From: Chrysomallon squamiferum
Lineage: Eukaryota > Mollusca > Gastropoda > Neomphalida > Peltospiridae
Reading direction: 5' to 3'
DNA: 22,500 nucleotides
Assembly (NCBI GenBank): GCA_012295275.1
Contig: CM022669.1
Span: 15,465,172 to 15,487,671 of the forward strand
Shown here: positions 1-10,388 of the stretch, piece after piece
Layout of the letters: each line of letters begins with the position of its first letter
Position numbering within the stretch: position 1 is the first letter of the stretch
Notes under the pieces: generated by a model
What the model was told of the DNA's origin: nothing
Seen by the model: the letters and a program-made list of their open reading frames with translations, nothing else
The model's database searches: none
Made by a program: the position numbers and the translations under genes

Positions 1-859
<859 letters not shown>

Positions 860-1069
860 GGTCTCGTCACTGTCTCTGCATTAACCGATCTGGGTTAAAT
901 ACTAACTGCAACGTAATGAACATATCACATACGAATTTAAATCGAACTGACTCGGATATTAATGGCAGCTGTCACGCAGTAGCGTTACCCATGCTGCCCA
1001 TTGTATTAACAGTAACGTATTAAACGTGAGGTAACGTAGCTGCTTTGAACATTAAGAATAAATCATCAG

Positions 1070-1350
1070 TGTCTGCGACATAAACAGTCTACTGATAATA
1101 ACCAGTGCTAATCAAACTCGCTACGCACATCATCAGCGTCAATGTCACGGATGTTAACCTTACTGCAACGGACATCAAAAAAGTAACCTATGACATTAAC
1201 CTTACGGCTATGCAGATAAACATTAGCGTAGACATTAACTTCACTGTCACGGACATTAACAATAACGTACGACATTAACTTCACTGTCATGCACATTAAC
1301 TTTACTGTCACGGTTTAACGACGACAATATGACATTAACCACACCATTTC
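1070..1350. repeat. Decayed 20-bp minisatellite
   Basis: The motif GACATTAAC recurs in 20-bp register, with exact or near copies starting at 1192, 1231, 1252, 1271, 1293 and 1331. A representative unit is GACATTAACTTCACTGTCAC (1231-1250). Degenerate units in the same register (such as ATGTTAACCTTACTGCAACG at 1151) extend it leftward, and looser ACATAAAC/ACATTAAG forms reach about 1050. Because 20 is not a multiple of 3, the 67-residue minus-strand frame here (VNVRDSEVNV-like) has no protein-repeat logic and is not coding. Confidence 0.8.
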
Positions 1351-1880
1351 AGACGTTGACTGTGAGGTGTAGGAATGATGCAATAAATGTCTTTAATTTG
1401 GTTGTATTCAAATCAATCGATTCTTTTCGTTTTGGGTGATTGAAGCTGAATCCCCCACCCCGCCAGAAAAAAATGGGTTTCAAAGCCTTTACCGAACTCT
1501 TTTTATATTTTCTTTTTATATTAAACTTTTTTATTTGTTTATATTTTCTTTTCCATGCATTTTGTCTCGTTCTGCAATATTTATGGTTGACTTCCTTTTC
1601 AGTATCCAGTTAGTTAATTTACTTTTAGAATTATTGACTTTTTATAATCTTCATTTATTTCTCTCTTTTTTTTAAAAACACATACAACATTTAGTGACGT
1701 TTTGTTTTTCGTTAGTTTTTCCTCAATTTGTATTATCCAAATATCTATTATATTTTTTTTTTTTTTTTTTAATAAAGTGAATGAATAAAATGGCAAAACA
1801 AAACATTAAACAAAACACCAAACTTTTACTAACTATAACAGCAAAACTGTTACGGTCCGAAGAAGAAAACGTAAAGTTAA
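1351..1880. other. AT-rich noncoding DNA, no gene seen
   Basis: AT-rich sequence with T-rich stretches around 1500-1680 and an oligo(T) run near 1750-1770. The open frames on both strands here are low-complexity (Phe/Leu-rich or Lys-rich) with no domain signature. Confidence 0.55.
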
Positions 1881-2045
1881 CAGCAGTAGCTGTTGTAGTA
1901 AGCTCTGTCGTAACACGTTAGTAGAGCTGCTACCAGAAGCAATAGTATTAACAGAACTAGTAGCCTAGTAATAGTAATAATAATAACAGTATTACTGTTG
2001 GAAGTAATAGTTGTATTATACTACTGTTTGTAATAGCCAGATTAA
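1880..2045. repeat. Degenerate AGT/AAT trinucleotide tract
   Basis: A run of imperfect AGT, AGC and AAT triplets (GTAGTAAG, TAGTAATAGTAATAATAATAA and variants) ends about 45 bases from the receptor exon's donor. It looks like a mutated trinucleotide array in the intron. Confidence 0.65.
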
Positions 2046-2088
2046 TAACGGTAGAGAAAGAAGAAGAGCTACAGGTGGACAGTTTGAG

Positions 2089-2094
2089 ACTTAC
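2089..2094 (-). promoter_or_regulatory. 5' splice donor of the receptor exon
   Basis: The exon ends TTTTCAG and the intron begins GTAAGT on the minus strand, a full match to the metazoan consensus. The frame runs on for only a few codons of unrelated sequence before a stop, as expected for an intron. Confidence 0.88.
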
Positions 2095-2299
2095 CTGAAA
2101 ATTCTTTCGACTTTCTGGAAATGGTACAGAATATTAATCCATAAGCTGTTCCAATTGTCACAAGAGGTATCACAAACATGAGTAACAGAGATGCTATTGT
2201 GTATAACTGTCTTTGCCATTCTCCGGCGTATGAACCGAATGTCACACACTGATAGAATTCTTCAACAAAGGGGCCTCTTCGCACGTTGAATATAACCGC
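2095..2299 (-). CDS. Internal exon of a GnRH/corazonin/AKH-type peptide GPCR (ECL2-TM5-ICL3)
   Basis: This is a 205-nt internal exon of 68 complete codons plus one base (acceptor phase 0, donor phase 1). In gene order it begins AVIFNVRRGPF and ends RKSKEFS. The first 34 or so residues are extracellular loop 2: the FYQCVTFG motif holds the cysteine (residue 18) expected to form the conserved disulphide with the top of helix 3, and EWQRQLY leads into helix 5. Residues 35-58 are hydrophobic with the conserved helix-5 proline (IPLV, residue 45) and tyrosine (AY, residue 53). CTISRKSK is the basic start of loop 3. The loop pattern RGPFVEEFYQCVT and the TIS after helix 5 are typical of GnRH, corazonin and AKH receptors, which sense neuropeptides at the plasma membrane and usually couple to Gq. 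In relatives the segment before this exon is the end of helix 4. The frame has no stops, which argues against a pseudogene. Subtype within the group is not resolved, and the rest of the gene lies outside the window or was not found. Confidence 0.9.
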
Positions 2300-2325
2300 C
2301 TAAATGATGAAAAAGAAAAGAAAAA
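2300..2325 (-). promoter_or_regulatory. 3' splice acceptor of the receptor exon
   Basis: Read on the minus strand, a pyrimidine tract (TTTTTCTTTTCTTTTTCATC) leads to TTTAG, and the exon begins GCGGTT. The TAG at the junction is also an in-frame stop, so the coding frame cannot extend further upstream without splicing. Placement fits the family, because the first exon residues (AVIF) follow the end of helix 4. Confidence 0.85.
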
Positions 2326-2442
2326 CATTTAAAAAATTATAATTGTGATAGTGATCAATAATAATAATAATTGATATTGATGATGATGATATTCACAACA
2401 ACAATGACAATAAAACACTTTAAAATACCCTACAGGACAAAA

Positions 2443-2546
<104 letters not shown>

Positions 2547-2616
2547 CAACAAAAAACAGCACAAACACCTACAAATATTAACATTAAAAGGAAACAAAAA
2601 ATTTTGATTCAATAAT

Positions 2617-2633
<17 letters not shown>

Positions 2634-2670
<37 letters not shown>

Positions 2671-2672
2671 AT
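2634..2672. repeat. (AAAT)n tetranucleotide microsatellite
   Basis: About nine AAAT units, in an A-rich stretch with short AAAAT variants before it. Confidence 0.95.
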
Positions 2673-2854
2673 TATCAGAAATAAATTTTAGCAACGTGTG
2701 TTTTCATAGTTATATGGACATGTGTACGTATGTTAATATACGTATTTCTTTTTTCTTTTAAATTTTGAACCATAATCGGTGACAGTGAAAATAAAACATT
2801 CTGACCTCATTTTAATTATTATATCACATATGGTTGTCAAATAAAGTTTTACTC

Positions 2855-3060
2855 GATCATAGTAATAATAATAACGTCAGCAGTAATAACAGTAGCTGCA
2901 ATACTGCTGTATTTTGTAGTAGTTATACCTGTATTCGTAGCGGTAGAAGTAGTAATATGGTAGTGACTATGGTTGTCGTAATCGTAGCAGTAGTTTTGGT
3001 GGTGGTATTATTAGTGGTTATATTAATAACGATCACAGTTATAATAAAATCAGATAGAAC
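2855..3060. repeat. Degenerate AGT/GTA trinucleotide tract
   Basis: Imperfect AAT, AGT, GTA and GTT triplets persist for about 200 nt (for example AGTAATAATAATAACG, GTAGTAGTTATACC, GGTGGTGGTATTATTAG). The plus-strand frame is a Ser/Asn then Val/Ile run and looks like a by-product of the triplets. It resembles the tract at 1880-2045. Confidence 0.65.
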
Positions 3061-3121
3061 TGATGTCTTAGCGTTTTATTACTGTTCATTACGAAAACCA
3101 CACAACGAAACTTTGACTTAA

Positions 3122-3522
3122 ACAAGGCACTGTTATGAAGTAAAGATTTTTTCTCTATTTTCTCTTTCAAAGGCCAGATTAACGATGACCAATATCAAAT
3201 ATCTGTGACCACAGATCTGAAAGATATGTTTGTTGCCATCGTCAGTGGCAATTAAATACTTGTGGTGTATCCAAATAACTTCATTATCTTTCAGTAATTT
3301 GCATTTAGATTATATGGGATTTTCCTAGTATTTCGTTATCCCCTTTGGAGATCATGATAATAGCGCTTATTAGCGAGTTTCTGTGAACGGTGCATACTGG
3401 GAATTTCCTAAAGCTTTGTACATACAATTCTAAGTATACATATCTATTTCTTTATCTTAAACGTTCACGTAACTTTGGATCTTCATCATCCTGTTTTTTT
3501 TTTTTAAATATACTATAATGGG
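3122..3522. other. Noncoding DNA, no gene seen
   Basis: Mixed AT-rich sequence without a splice-flanked open frame or recognisable RNA gene. Confidence 0.5.
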
Positions 3523-3554
<32 letters not shown>

Positions 3555-3620
3555 CATAAGCCAACACATGCAGATTTACTTATGTTCACACGCACACACC
3601 CACGCACGGACATACATACC
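3523..3620. repeat. (CA)n microsatellite with a degenerate CA-rich tail
   Basis: Pure CA at 3523-3546, a short TATATA, then interrupted ACAC/CACG/CATA sequence to about 3620. Confidence 0.85.
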
Positions 3621-3794
3621 AATTCCTGTCGCAGAGGGGAATGAACTCATCCCTTTCGTTAGTTTTTTTTTCCCTTTTTTTCGTTTGAACGTTAACAATC
3701 ACTGTCTCAACTATACTAAACAGTAACTTCATACCAACGCATTTTTAAAATGCATTATTTATTTATGTATTAGTTTCAAGCTTGTTATTAAAGC

Positions 3795-3840
3795 AAAAAA
3801 AAAAAAAAAAAAAAAACAAAAACAAAAAAACAAAAACAAA
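3795..3840. repeat. Poly(A) followed by CAAAAA repeats
   Basis: A 22-nt A run (3795-3816), then CAAAAAC and ACAAAC variants. It could be the tail of an old retroposed copy on the plus strand, but no element body is recognised upstream. Confidence 0.8.
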
Positions 3841-4159
3841 CAATACACGGCAGTAAAACGTTGAAAGGTAATTTATTTTCGAAACAACCACAATTATGGA
3901 AATTCTTTATAGGTCTTTTAAATGTCGTGAGAGACACGGCTAAATGGTAAGAAACATCGAATTCCAGAAGTCTCTCCTTTTACTGAATATTTCTTTGGAG
4001 ATTTAATTCATTAAACATAAACTTCGCGTTTCGAGCACAACTGTTAACATCATCACCGAAGGGAAATAGTTTGGTGAAAGGTAATCTTTGTAATGGCAAA
4101 CTAATTACGGAATCTTTCTTTGGGAATATAACGAAAATAGGTTCCAAATGAAAGCACAC
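3841..4159. other. Noncoding DNA, no gene seen
   Basis: Unique-looking sequence without strong exon signals in either orientation. Confidence 0.5.
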
Positions 4160-4560
4160 CCATAGCTAATAGGCAGACTATTGTATAATAATTGTTCTAT
4201 TTTATGTCATAATTTATATATAATTTCTTCCTTCACAAGACGATTGTGGCTTATTATCATGATATTGCAACACAGATAATTGTACAGTATACCGTCTTTT
4301 CATTAGAGCATAGGCGACTGAATGATGCTAAATATCAGTTTTATCTAGCCCATTGATCTTGTGTAATGTCGTTCTTAACACAGACTAATGTGGTTTATCA
4401 TGCCTATTTGAGAATACAGACTACTGCAAATAGTATTACACAGTATCATTGACTATTGCATAATGTCGTTTTCAGTACCATAGCGTAGGATAATCGTTCC
4501 TATTTAACAAAATAGTCTATTTAATAATGAGTTTTATAGAGCATCACAGTTTATTACATC
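4160..4560. repeat. Highly diverged tandem repeat (tentative)
   Basis: Similar phrases recur: CAGACTATTGTATAATAATTG near 4170 versus TTGACTATTGCATAATGTCG near 4450; CAGATAATTGTACAGTAT near 4275 versus a longer form ending ACACAGTAT near 4440; TGTGGCTTATTATCATG near 4245 versus TGTGGTTTATCATG near 4389; TAATGTCGTT near 4365 and 4457. No clean period is visible by eye, so the call rests on recurring phrases only. Confidence 0.4.
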
Positions 4561-6290
4561 GAAAAGAAATCATCCTTTTCTAGCTAATACAAATTATTAT
4601 ATAATATTTGCTATCATAGATTAGTAAATAATAGTGTCTTTATTTACCTACGTAGACAGTTATAGACGAGAATCCTTGCTTACAAACAAAACAGTCGTAC
4701 TATGAGACTATCACGGTTATAGGTATATAAATTTATATTAAGCAGCATTACTTATGTTACTGATCGATGTAACCCTAAACATTCTGGAGGATTAAAGATA
4801 ATCATTTCTGCTGTTGACGTCATTCGGTTATCTTGACGGGAGAATAAGCAGTCGCAAAGGGTACTAAATTATTGAAGTGTTTTACTTACAGAAATATTAC
4901 AGAAAACATCATTCGAATAGTTCGATTATTTTTTTCCTCAAGATGCTACAAAGGGATAAGAAGAGTTATTTATGACTAGCATCGTGTACAACGGCTGGCG
5001 TTATGTGGCATTGAGTTACTAATGTACTTCTGTACAGAACATGCTGATATAAAGTACTTGAAGCAGGTATGATAATTTAGAAATTCCTTATTATAAAAGT
5101 AATTAAGTTTTCCTTTCTAAGATGAACTGTTGAAAGCACCACACGTGCAGACACTGCAATAATACATCAAAAGATTCTTATTCTGTTTCATCTGCTTATT
5201 GCGCTTGTTTTTTTCTTAACCCTTTGTATGCGTCTCATTCTCTCTCGATATTTATACACATCTGTGTCGTTGCATCCCGTTATCATTCTGTGTGCGTAAT
5301 TAACTACTTTGAAAAGCCCGAGAACAATAAATTAACCGCTTACTGCTTCTTATGTCTGCTTAGGAAATGTCATAAGTGAGCTTTTATGCCGTAACTCATT
5401 CTGTAGTCAATGACGTTGACGAAGACACCGACATTAACTTCCTGTAGGGTAAAACATCAGTAGAAACTACGTTCTTTATTTTCTTCCACTGACATAATCT
5501 TGTTTCAGACCTTCTTTGATATGCCTCGGAACGAAAAGGTTCGTACAGGAATTAAGTGAGTGAATCTGTTGAAACAAATGAAATCTCGGATCGCAGATCA
5601 CTCACGCGAGATTTTCCCCTATCTGACTCCTAGAGTGGCAGAAAGTGTTTTTTTTTTTTTATTAAATTTCTGTCAAGAAGAAAATACTTTTAGCTTTTCA
5701 GTTTGCAACGTTAACCAGAAAGAAGGTACGAAACCTGATTCCCCTTGCTCTTGCAAAATTAACACATCATTAATTCTCTTTTTCTTGAGCTTGTTCGCTT
5801 CAAGAACTGAACTCAGACGTAGATGGATCACGTGTTAAAATGAATCAATCCTGAAGTATTTATAGACTGTCTGGGTATTTTTGTATTGATTTTACAGATT
5901 TGGATTTTGAAGCGGTTAATTTGGAATGACTTACTGTTGAGGATACGGTTGCATCATCTGGTTAGCGAATGTTGCAAGCTACCGGCTAACGATTTCAGTA
6001 CGTTGATTAATATTAATGGGTCGTACGACATAAGATGTACCAAAAGTGAGTCCGTTTAATTAATTGCCATGTCAAACGAGTGCAGAACGATACAGACCTT
6101 TTTTTAAAAAAAAATGTATCCATTGATCAGTACGGTTTTAAATTGGTTAGAAAAAATAACTGTGAAGCTACAGTTGTGTCAACGCAGCAAGCACAACAAG
6201 AGGATCTTGGCCACCTGCAACCACAATTACTAAGACTGTTATGAAATGATTCCTAAAACTACTGCTATAATAATTAGAACTACCTTTTTT
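4561..6290. other. Noncoding DNA with one weak exon-like segment
   Basis: About 1.7 kb with no recognisable gene. A 92-codon plus-strand frame starting at 5560 spans an oligo(T) run and has no domain signature, so it is not called. A tiny segment at 5509-5555 has both splice-like borders on the plus strand and is treated as a finding only. Confidence 0.5.
4815..4822. promoter_or_regulatory. Perfect CRE-like palindrome TGACGTCA
   Basis: The exact 8-bp CREB/ATF site is present in otherwise AT-rich DNA. One 8-mer can occur by chance and no promoter context is visible. Confidence 0.2.
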
Positions 6291-6324
6291 TAATACTGAC
6301 TTTACTGCAGCCATTTCTACAATC

Positions 6325-6910
6325 GTGACAATTAAAGCTTCTATTATAGTCACCTTTACTAGTACTACTGCTATTTCAGTTACTTTTATTAGTACTACTA
6401 TTACAGTTACTTTTACTAATACTACTATTACAGTTACTTTTTCTAGTACTACTACTATTACAGTTACTTCTTCTAGTACTACTACTATTACAGTTATTTC
6501 TTCTAGTACTACTACTATTACAGTTACTTCTTCTAGTACTACTACTATTACAGTTACTTTTACCAGTACTACTACTATTACAGTTACTTTTACTAGTACT
6601 AATACTATTACCGTTACTTTTACTAGAACTATCACTATTACAGTTACTTTTTCTAGTACTACTATAAATACATTTACTTTTACTAGTACTACTATAATTA
6701 CATTTACTAGTACTGCTAATAATAGTATTACTTTCACTAGTACTGGTAATACTACACTTACTTTTACTAGTACTACTAATACTATAATTACTTTTATTAG
6801 TACCATTACAATTAGTTTTGCTAGTATTCCTATTATTACAGCATCTACAAGTGCTTTTGCTACGCCTACTACAGTTAATAATACTCATTCTCTTAGTAAT
6901 ATGCTACAAC
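6325..6910. repeat. 30-bp minisatellite built on ACT/ATT triplets
   Basis: The core at 6421-6660 is eight exact-length 30-bp units of the form ACTACTATTACAGTTACTTY followed by TTCTAGTACT, differing at a few positions. Shorter and more diverged units with the same words continue to about 6850. Because 30 is divisible by three and the unit lacks stops in several frames, both strands show 170-212-codon open frames (Thr/Ser decapeptides on plus; Val/Ile or Asn/Ser on minus). The plus frame has no signal peptide or transmembrane segment, and the open frames are best explained by the repeat itself. Confidence 0.88.
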
Positions 6911-7298
6911 TTTGTTAATACTAGACACTGTTACATACAACAATGCATTCCTTTAAGTATCTGAGTATACAGTATTGGTGTATGTCTTACTTATATTTAC
7001 GTACATACATAACGGATTCATGCACGCGTTTTGCTTGTGTTAAACACTGGATATAATATATTGTGCTATCAGTTCACTTGACTCCACACAGATGAAAAGT
7101 CTTAATAAAGTATGGACCAGAGTAGTAAAAACCGAAATGTTTCATAAAACTGGCTTGATTTAGAAGATGTGTTATATTAATCCTACACGTCCTATCATGA
7201 ATTATAACGAAAAATCTTAAATCAGATAACTTCCATAAAAATGACAAAACTTTCTACAGTTAGAAAAGAACTGAACGAAATGTACGAGTAAGAAAAGG
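6911..7298. other. AT-rich noncoding DNA, no gene seen
   Basis: No splice-flanked open frame or RNA gene is visible. Confidence 0.5.
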
Positions 7299-7322
7299 AA
7301 AAAAAAAAAAAAAAAAAAAAAA
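7299..7322. repeat. Poly(A) tract
   Basis: A 24-nt A run following AGAAAAGG. Confidence 0.95.
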
Positions 7323-7539
7323 GTATTGTTTCAAGGATGAACCAATAAAATGAGAAAAGCAAACAGTCTACGTTATCATCGCAAGAAGTATTCATTAGAC
7401 ACATTAATGGGGATTATACAGGCACCAAGGTCATTTAAGCAGAGTGAACAACCTTGTTAAATCTCCGAATCTTTTTTTACACTCTATTTTAGGCCAACAA
7501 ATAAGGTTAATTGATCAGATGTACCTAGGTCACTGAAAT

Positions 7540-7960
7540 GTAGTGTCATTAAGGACGGAACAAGTCGTTTCGAATTCGCTTACAACGGTAATAAGTGGGC
7601 GAAAGTGGACACCGAGTCCTGCAATCGCATGACATCGAATATATCAGGAAAGGCAGCGCTGTCAGCCGGTGCTAAACGGTGAGCAGATTGTTCAGAGTTG
7701 TCGAGAGAGGAAGGGTAAACGATCTTAACGGAGTTGAACGCACAATCGATAGCTTCTCGAGGCAAACGACGTTTTTAAACAGAGTCAGTCACCGGATCAA
7801 CAAGTGCTGTGAGGAGGATTCGAGACGCTGCGCTCTCCAGGCAGTCAAGTCTGTCACGCCATCGCAAACTTTGTAATCAGGATCGAACTGAGCAAACGAT
7901 TTTCAGATCATTTCCCAGCCACAGTTTTATTACTTTATCAAGGTCAAACGGTAAAAGGGT
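7540..7960. other. Complex, less AT-rich block of unknown nature
   Basis: This stretch is visibly richer in G, C and CpG than its surroundings and contains no microsatellite. Overlapping frames of 60-86 codons are open on both strands (minus 7580-7765, plus 7679-7876 and 7809-8069), but none has a recognisable domain, and the overlap argues that at most one could be real. It could be an untranslated exon, an old mobile-element fragment or a regulatory block. Confidence 0.35.
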
Positions 7961-7996
7961 TCGAATTCATTCCAAGAAGATTCCGAGTATAGATTC

Positions 7997-8012
7997 CCCC
8001 CCCCCAAAAAAA
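7997..8012. repeat. Short C run followed by an A run
   Basis: Nine or so C residues directly followed by seven A residues. This is a likely hotspot for length errors in sequencing or replication. Confidence 0.8.
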
Positions 8013-8202
8013 GCGCCGAGCAGCATGTTACTTTCATGTCATCATGCACTGATCACAATCTCACATTAAGTGTAGTGTTTTGATCAAGAAATGAACTGAA
8101 ATATTAAGAAAAAAAAGGAAGACAGTTCTTTGACAGTTTAGCTTCAAGCAAGTTTGAAATGCCAGCAATAGTATTCTTCCGAAAATTATTATTGAATGGT
8201 AT

Positions 8203-8345
8203 TTATGAATGTGTGTATGCGTGTGTGTGTGCGCGTGCATATTATATATGAGAGATGGTGTATAACATATTGATCGAGTGTTTATGTGTGTGACTGTCTG
8301 TATGAGTGTCAGTGTGTGTGTGTGTGTGTATAAATGTATGTATTC
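8203..8345. repeat. Degenerate (GT)n tract
   Basis: Interrupted GTGTGTATGC, GTGCGCGTGC and a purer GT run at about 8311-8328, with ATGTATGTATTC at the right edge. Confidence 0.8.
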
Positions 8346-9300
8346 AGTATCATGTTTTTAAACACAAATACTCACTTTCAGTACTTTAACACTTAATTAC
8401 ATTGAACATTAGTTCAGTCATCAAAGGATGAAATAAAATTGCGGACAAAAGCAACCTTAAATTTAATTAAAAATGTAATAGTATCGATGTCCTTATTATC
8501 AGTCTATATGAAACATCCAGAGCGAAATTAGATGCCATAAGATTAACGCTATCATTGTTCTGAATATAACCGTCAAGATGAATCAATTTCTATTATTTAG
8601 AAACAAAAAAAAAAAAAGAATACTTTGAAAGGAGATATTAAACAAGGTAAAACACTTCTTCTTCTTCTTTTTATATCTTATACATACATTTTCGCTTTTC
8701 AATTACAGATTATGAAAAATATATAAATTGCTGTTAATAATAAAAGAAACCATTCTAAATGAGATCTGAGAACGAACAACAGTTGACTGCGGTATATTAA
8801 GGACGAGGAATCAGGTTCTTGTTCTAAATGACAAAACGGAGAATTTTGTTATTAGGCAATAACAGCATGTGTCATTTTGTAATCTGCTGATATTCCTTCA
8901 TCTCCAAGATACAAGAACTATGTAATTATAAGCAAAAACAGACAGGACACAAGTTTGATTAAATCGATGAATTACGTTTGATAATTTTCAAAACGTAAAA
9001 ATCCAGTCACTTTTTGATTTAATCAAGTTGTGCATATTGACTTCTAATTAACTCTTCTTGCTGAGAGATACCGAGAAATAACCGTCATGTAATAATTATG
9101 GTCAGAGAAATGATATGCAATTTCCTATCTTGATATTCTTTGAAATTACCAGCAATTTGTCATTCAGTAAAATCTTTATAAATTAGAGAGAAAAAAACAA
9201 AAAAAACCCAAAAAAAAACCCACCAAAAAAACATAAAACAAGAAAGAAAGAAAGAAAATAATGAAACTCGTCAAGAGCTCCTAAAACTGTTTTAATAAGA
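8346..9300. other. AT-rich noncoding DNA, no gene seen
   Basis: Contains an oligo(A) run near 8605, a short CTT run near 8657, and an A-rich patch with GAAA tetranucleotides at 9185-9260. No exon is supported. Confidence 0.5.
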
Positions 9301-9316
9301 ACATCAGAATACATTT

Positions 9317-9317
9317 C

Positions 9318-9349
<32 letters not shown>

Positions 9350-9350
9350 A
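9317..9350. repeat. (CTG)8 then (ATG)3 trinucleotide repeat
   Basis: Eight CTG units followed by ATGATGATGA. The overlapping 71-codon minus-strand frame (Ser run) has no domain signature. Confidence 0.95.
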
Positions 9351-9701
9351 TTACTGATCGGTAATGATGGCGCCAACGGCAATGAAAAGCATACCTGACC
9401 GCCAGTATTTCTTTTTCAATTGCATTTTTTGAGATGGAAGATTTACGAAACCTGATTAGAGGTGTTACATATATATATATTTTTTTATTGAAATTTTTTA
9501 TTGAAAACGTCACATTCATAATTATAGTTGTACTCTTGCTTGTCTGCCAGGAGTCACATACAACTTGAGTATTTGTTGAATGAAAAATAAACTTTCTTGT
9601 TTTATTTTTTAAATTATTTTATATTTATTAATTTATCTTGAATTGAATCACTTTCAGATATCTTTCTTTAAGGGAAAGATTTTGAATACAGGCCCTCAAA
9701 T

Positions 9702-9782
<81 letters not shown>
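9702..9782. repeat. (AC)n microsatellite
   Basis: About 80 nt of AC with one interruption (ACAAAC near 9716). A potential left-handed (Z-DNA) segment by composition. Confidence 0.97.
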
Positions 9783-9783
<1 letters not shown>

Positions 9784-10300
9784 GTTCAAATGTGTTTGTC
9801 TCTCTTTCTCGCGCATTCATATATACACAGCAAATCTAAAACCCCGTAAATGCAATAATCCTTTTCAGATGTTAATTAAGCAATAATAATGAAAAGGTGG
9901 GAAAATTAATTTTTTTTTTTTTTTTTTATTAATTAAGATTCTCCAGATTTTCAGACTGATGATCAAAAATTAATTATTTATTGGTTTTTCTTCTTCACAC
10001 TCTCAAACAGATTGCCAAATACAATTAACCTAGAAACAGTTTTTTTTTTTGTTCTGGGGTCGTGTCTGATACTGTGAACAATTAATTTTCGTCTTTGTAA
10101 ATAATTGAACATCATACTAAGTAAAAGACATATCGACCAGAAAAAAATATATTCCTCCTGTTCTCAGGGCACCAGTAAAACATGGCGACGATACTGACGA
10201 AGACGTCTACGTTACAGTAAACAGATACAGAAATTAAATGACAATCGTGTGTGTGATTACATGATAGAGAAAGATGGAGAGAATGAATGAATGAAAAATG
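9784..10300. other. AT-rich noncoding DNA, no gene seen
   Basis: Includes a T run at 9910-9927 and another near 10040-10050. No exon is supported. Confidence 0.5.
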
Positions 10301-10305
10301 ATGAT

Positions 10306-10308
<3 letters not shown>

Positions 10309-10386
<78 letters not shown>
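10309..10386. repeat. (GA)39 microsatellite
   Basis: 78 nt of pure GA, with GAATGAATGA and GATGATGA variants on its left. Confidence 0.97.

Positions 10387-10388
<2 letters not shown>

Noticed and set aside
5560-5838. 92-codon plus-strand frame
   Set aside because: It crosses an oligo(T) run and shows no domain, signal peptide or splice borders.
6168-6918. Long Val/Ile, Asn/Ser and Thr/Ser repeat proteins on both strands
   Set aside because: Frames open on both strands over the same 30-bp minisatellite point to a repeat-driven artefact.
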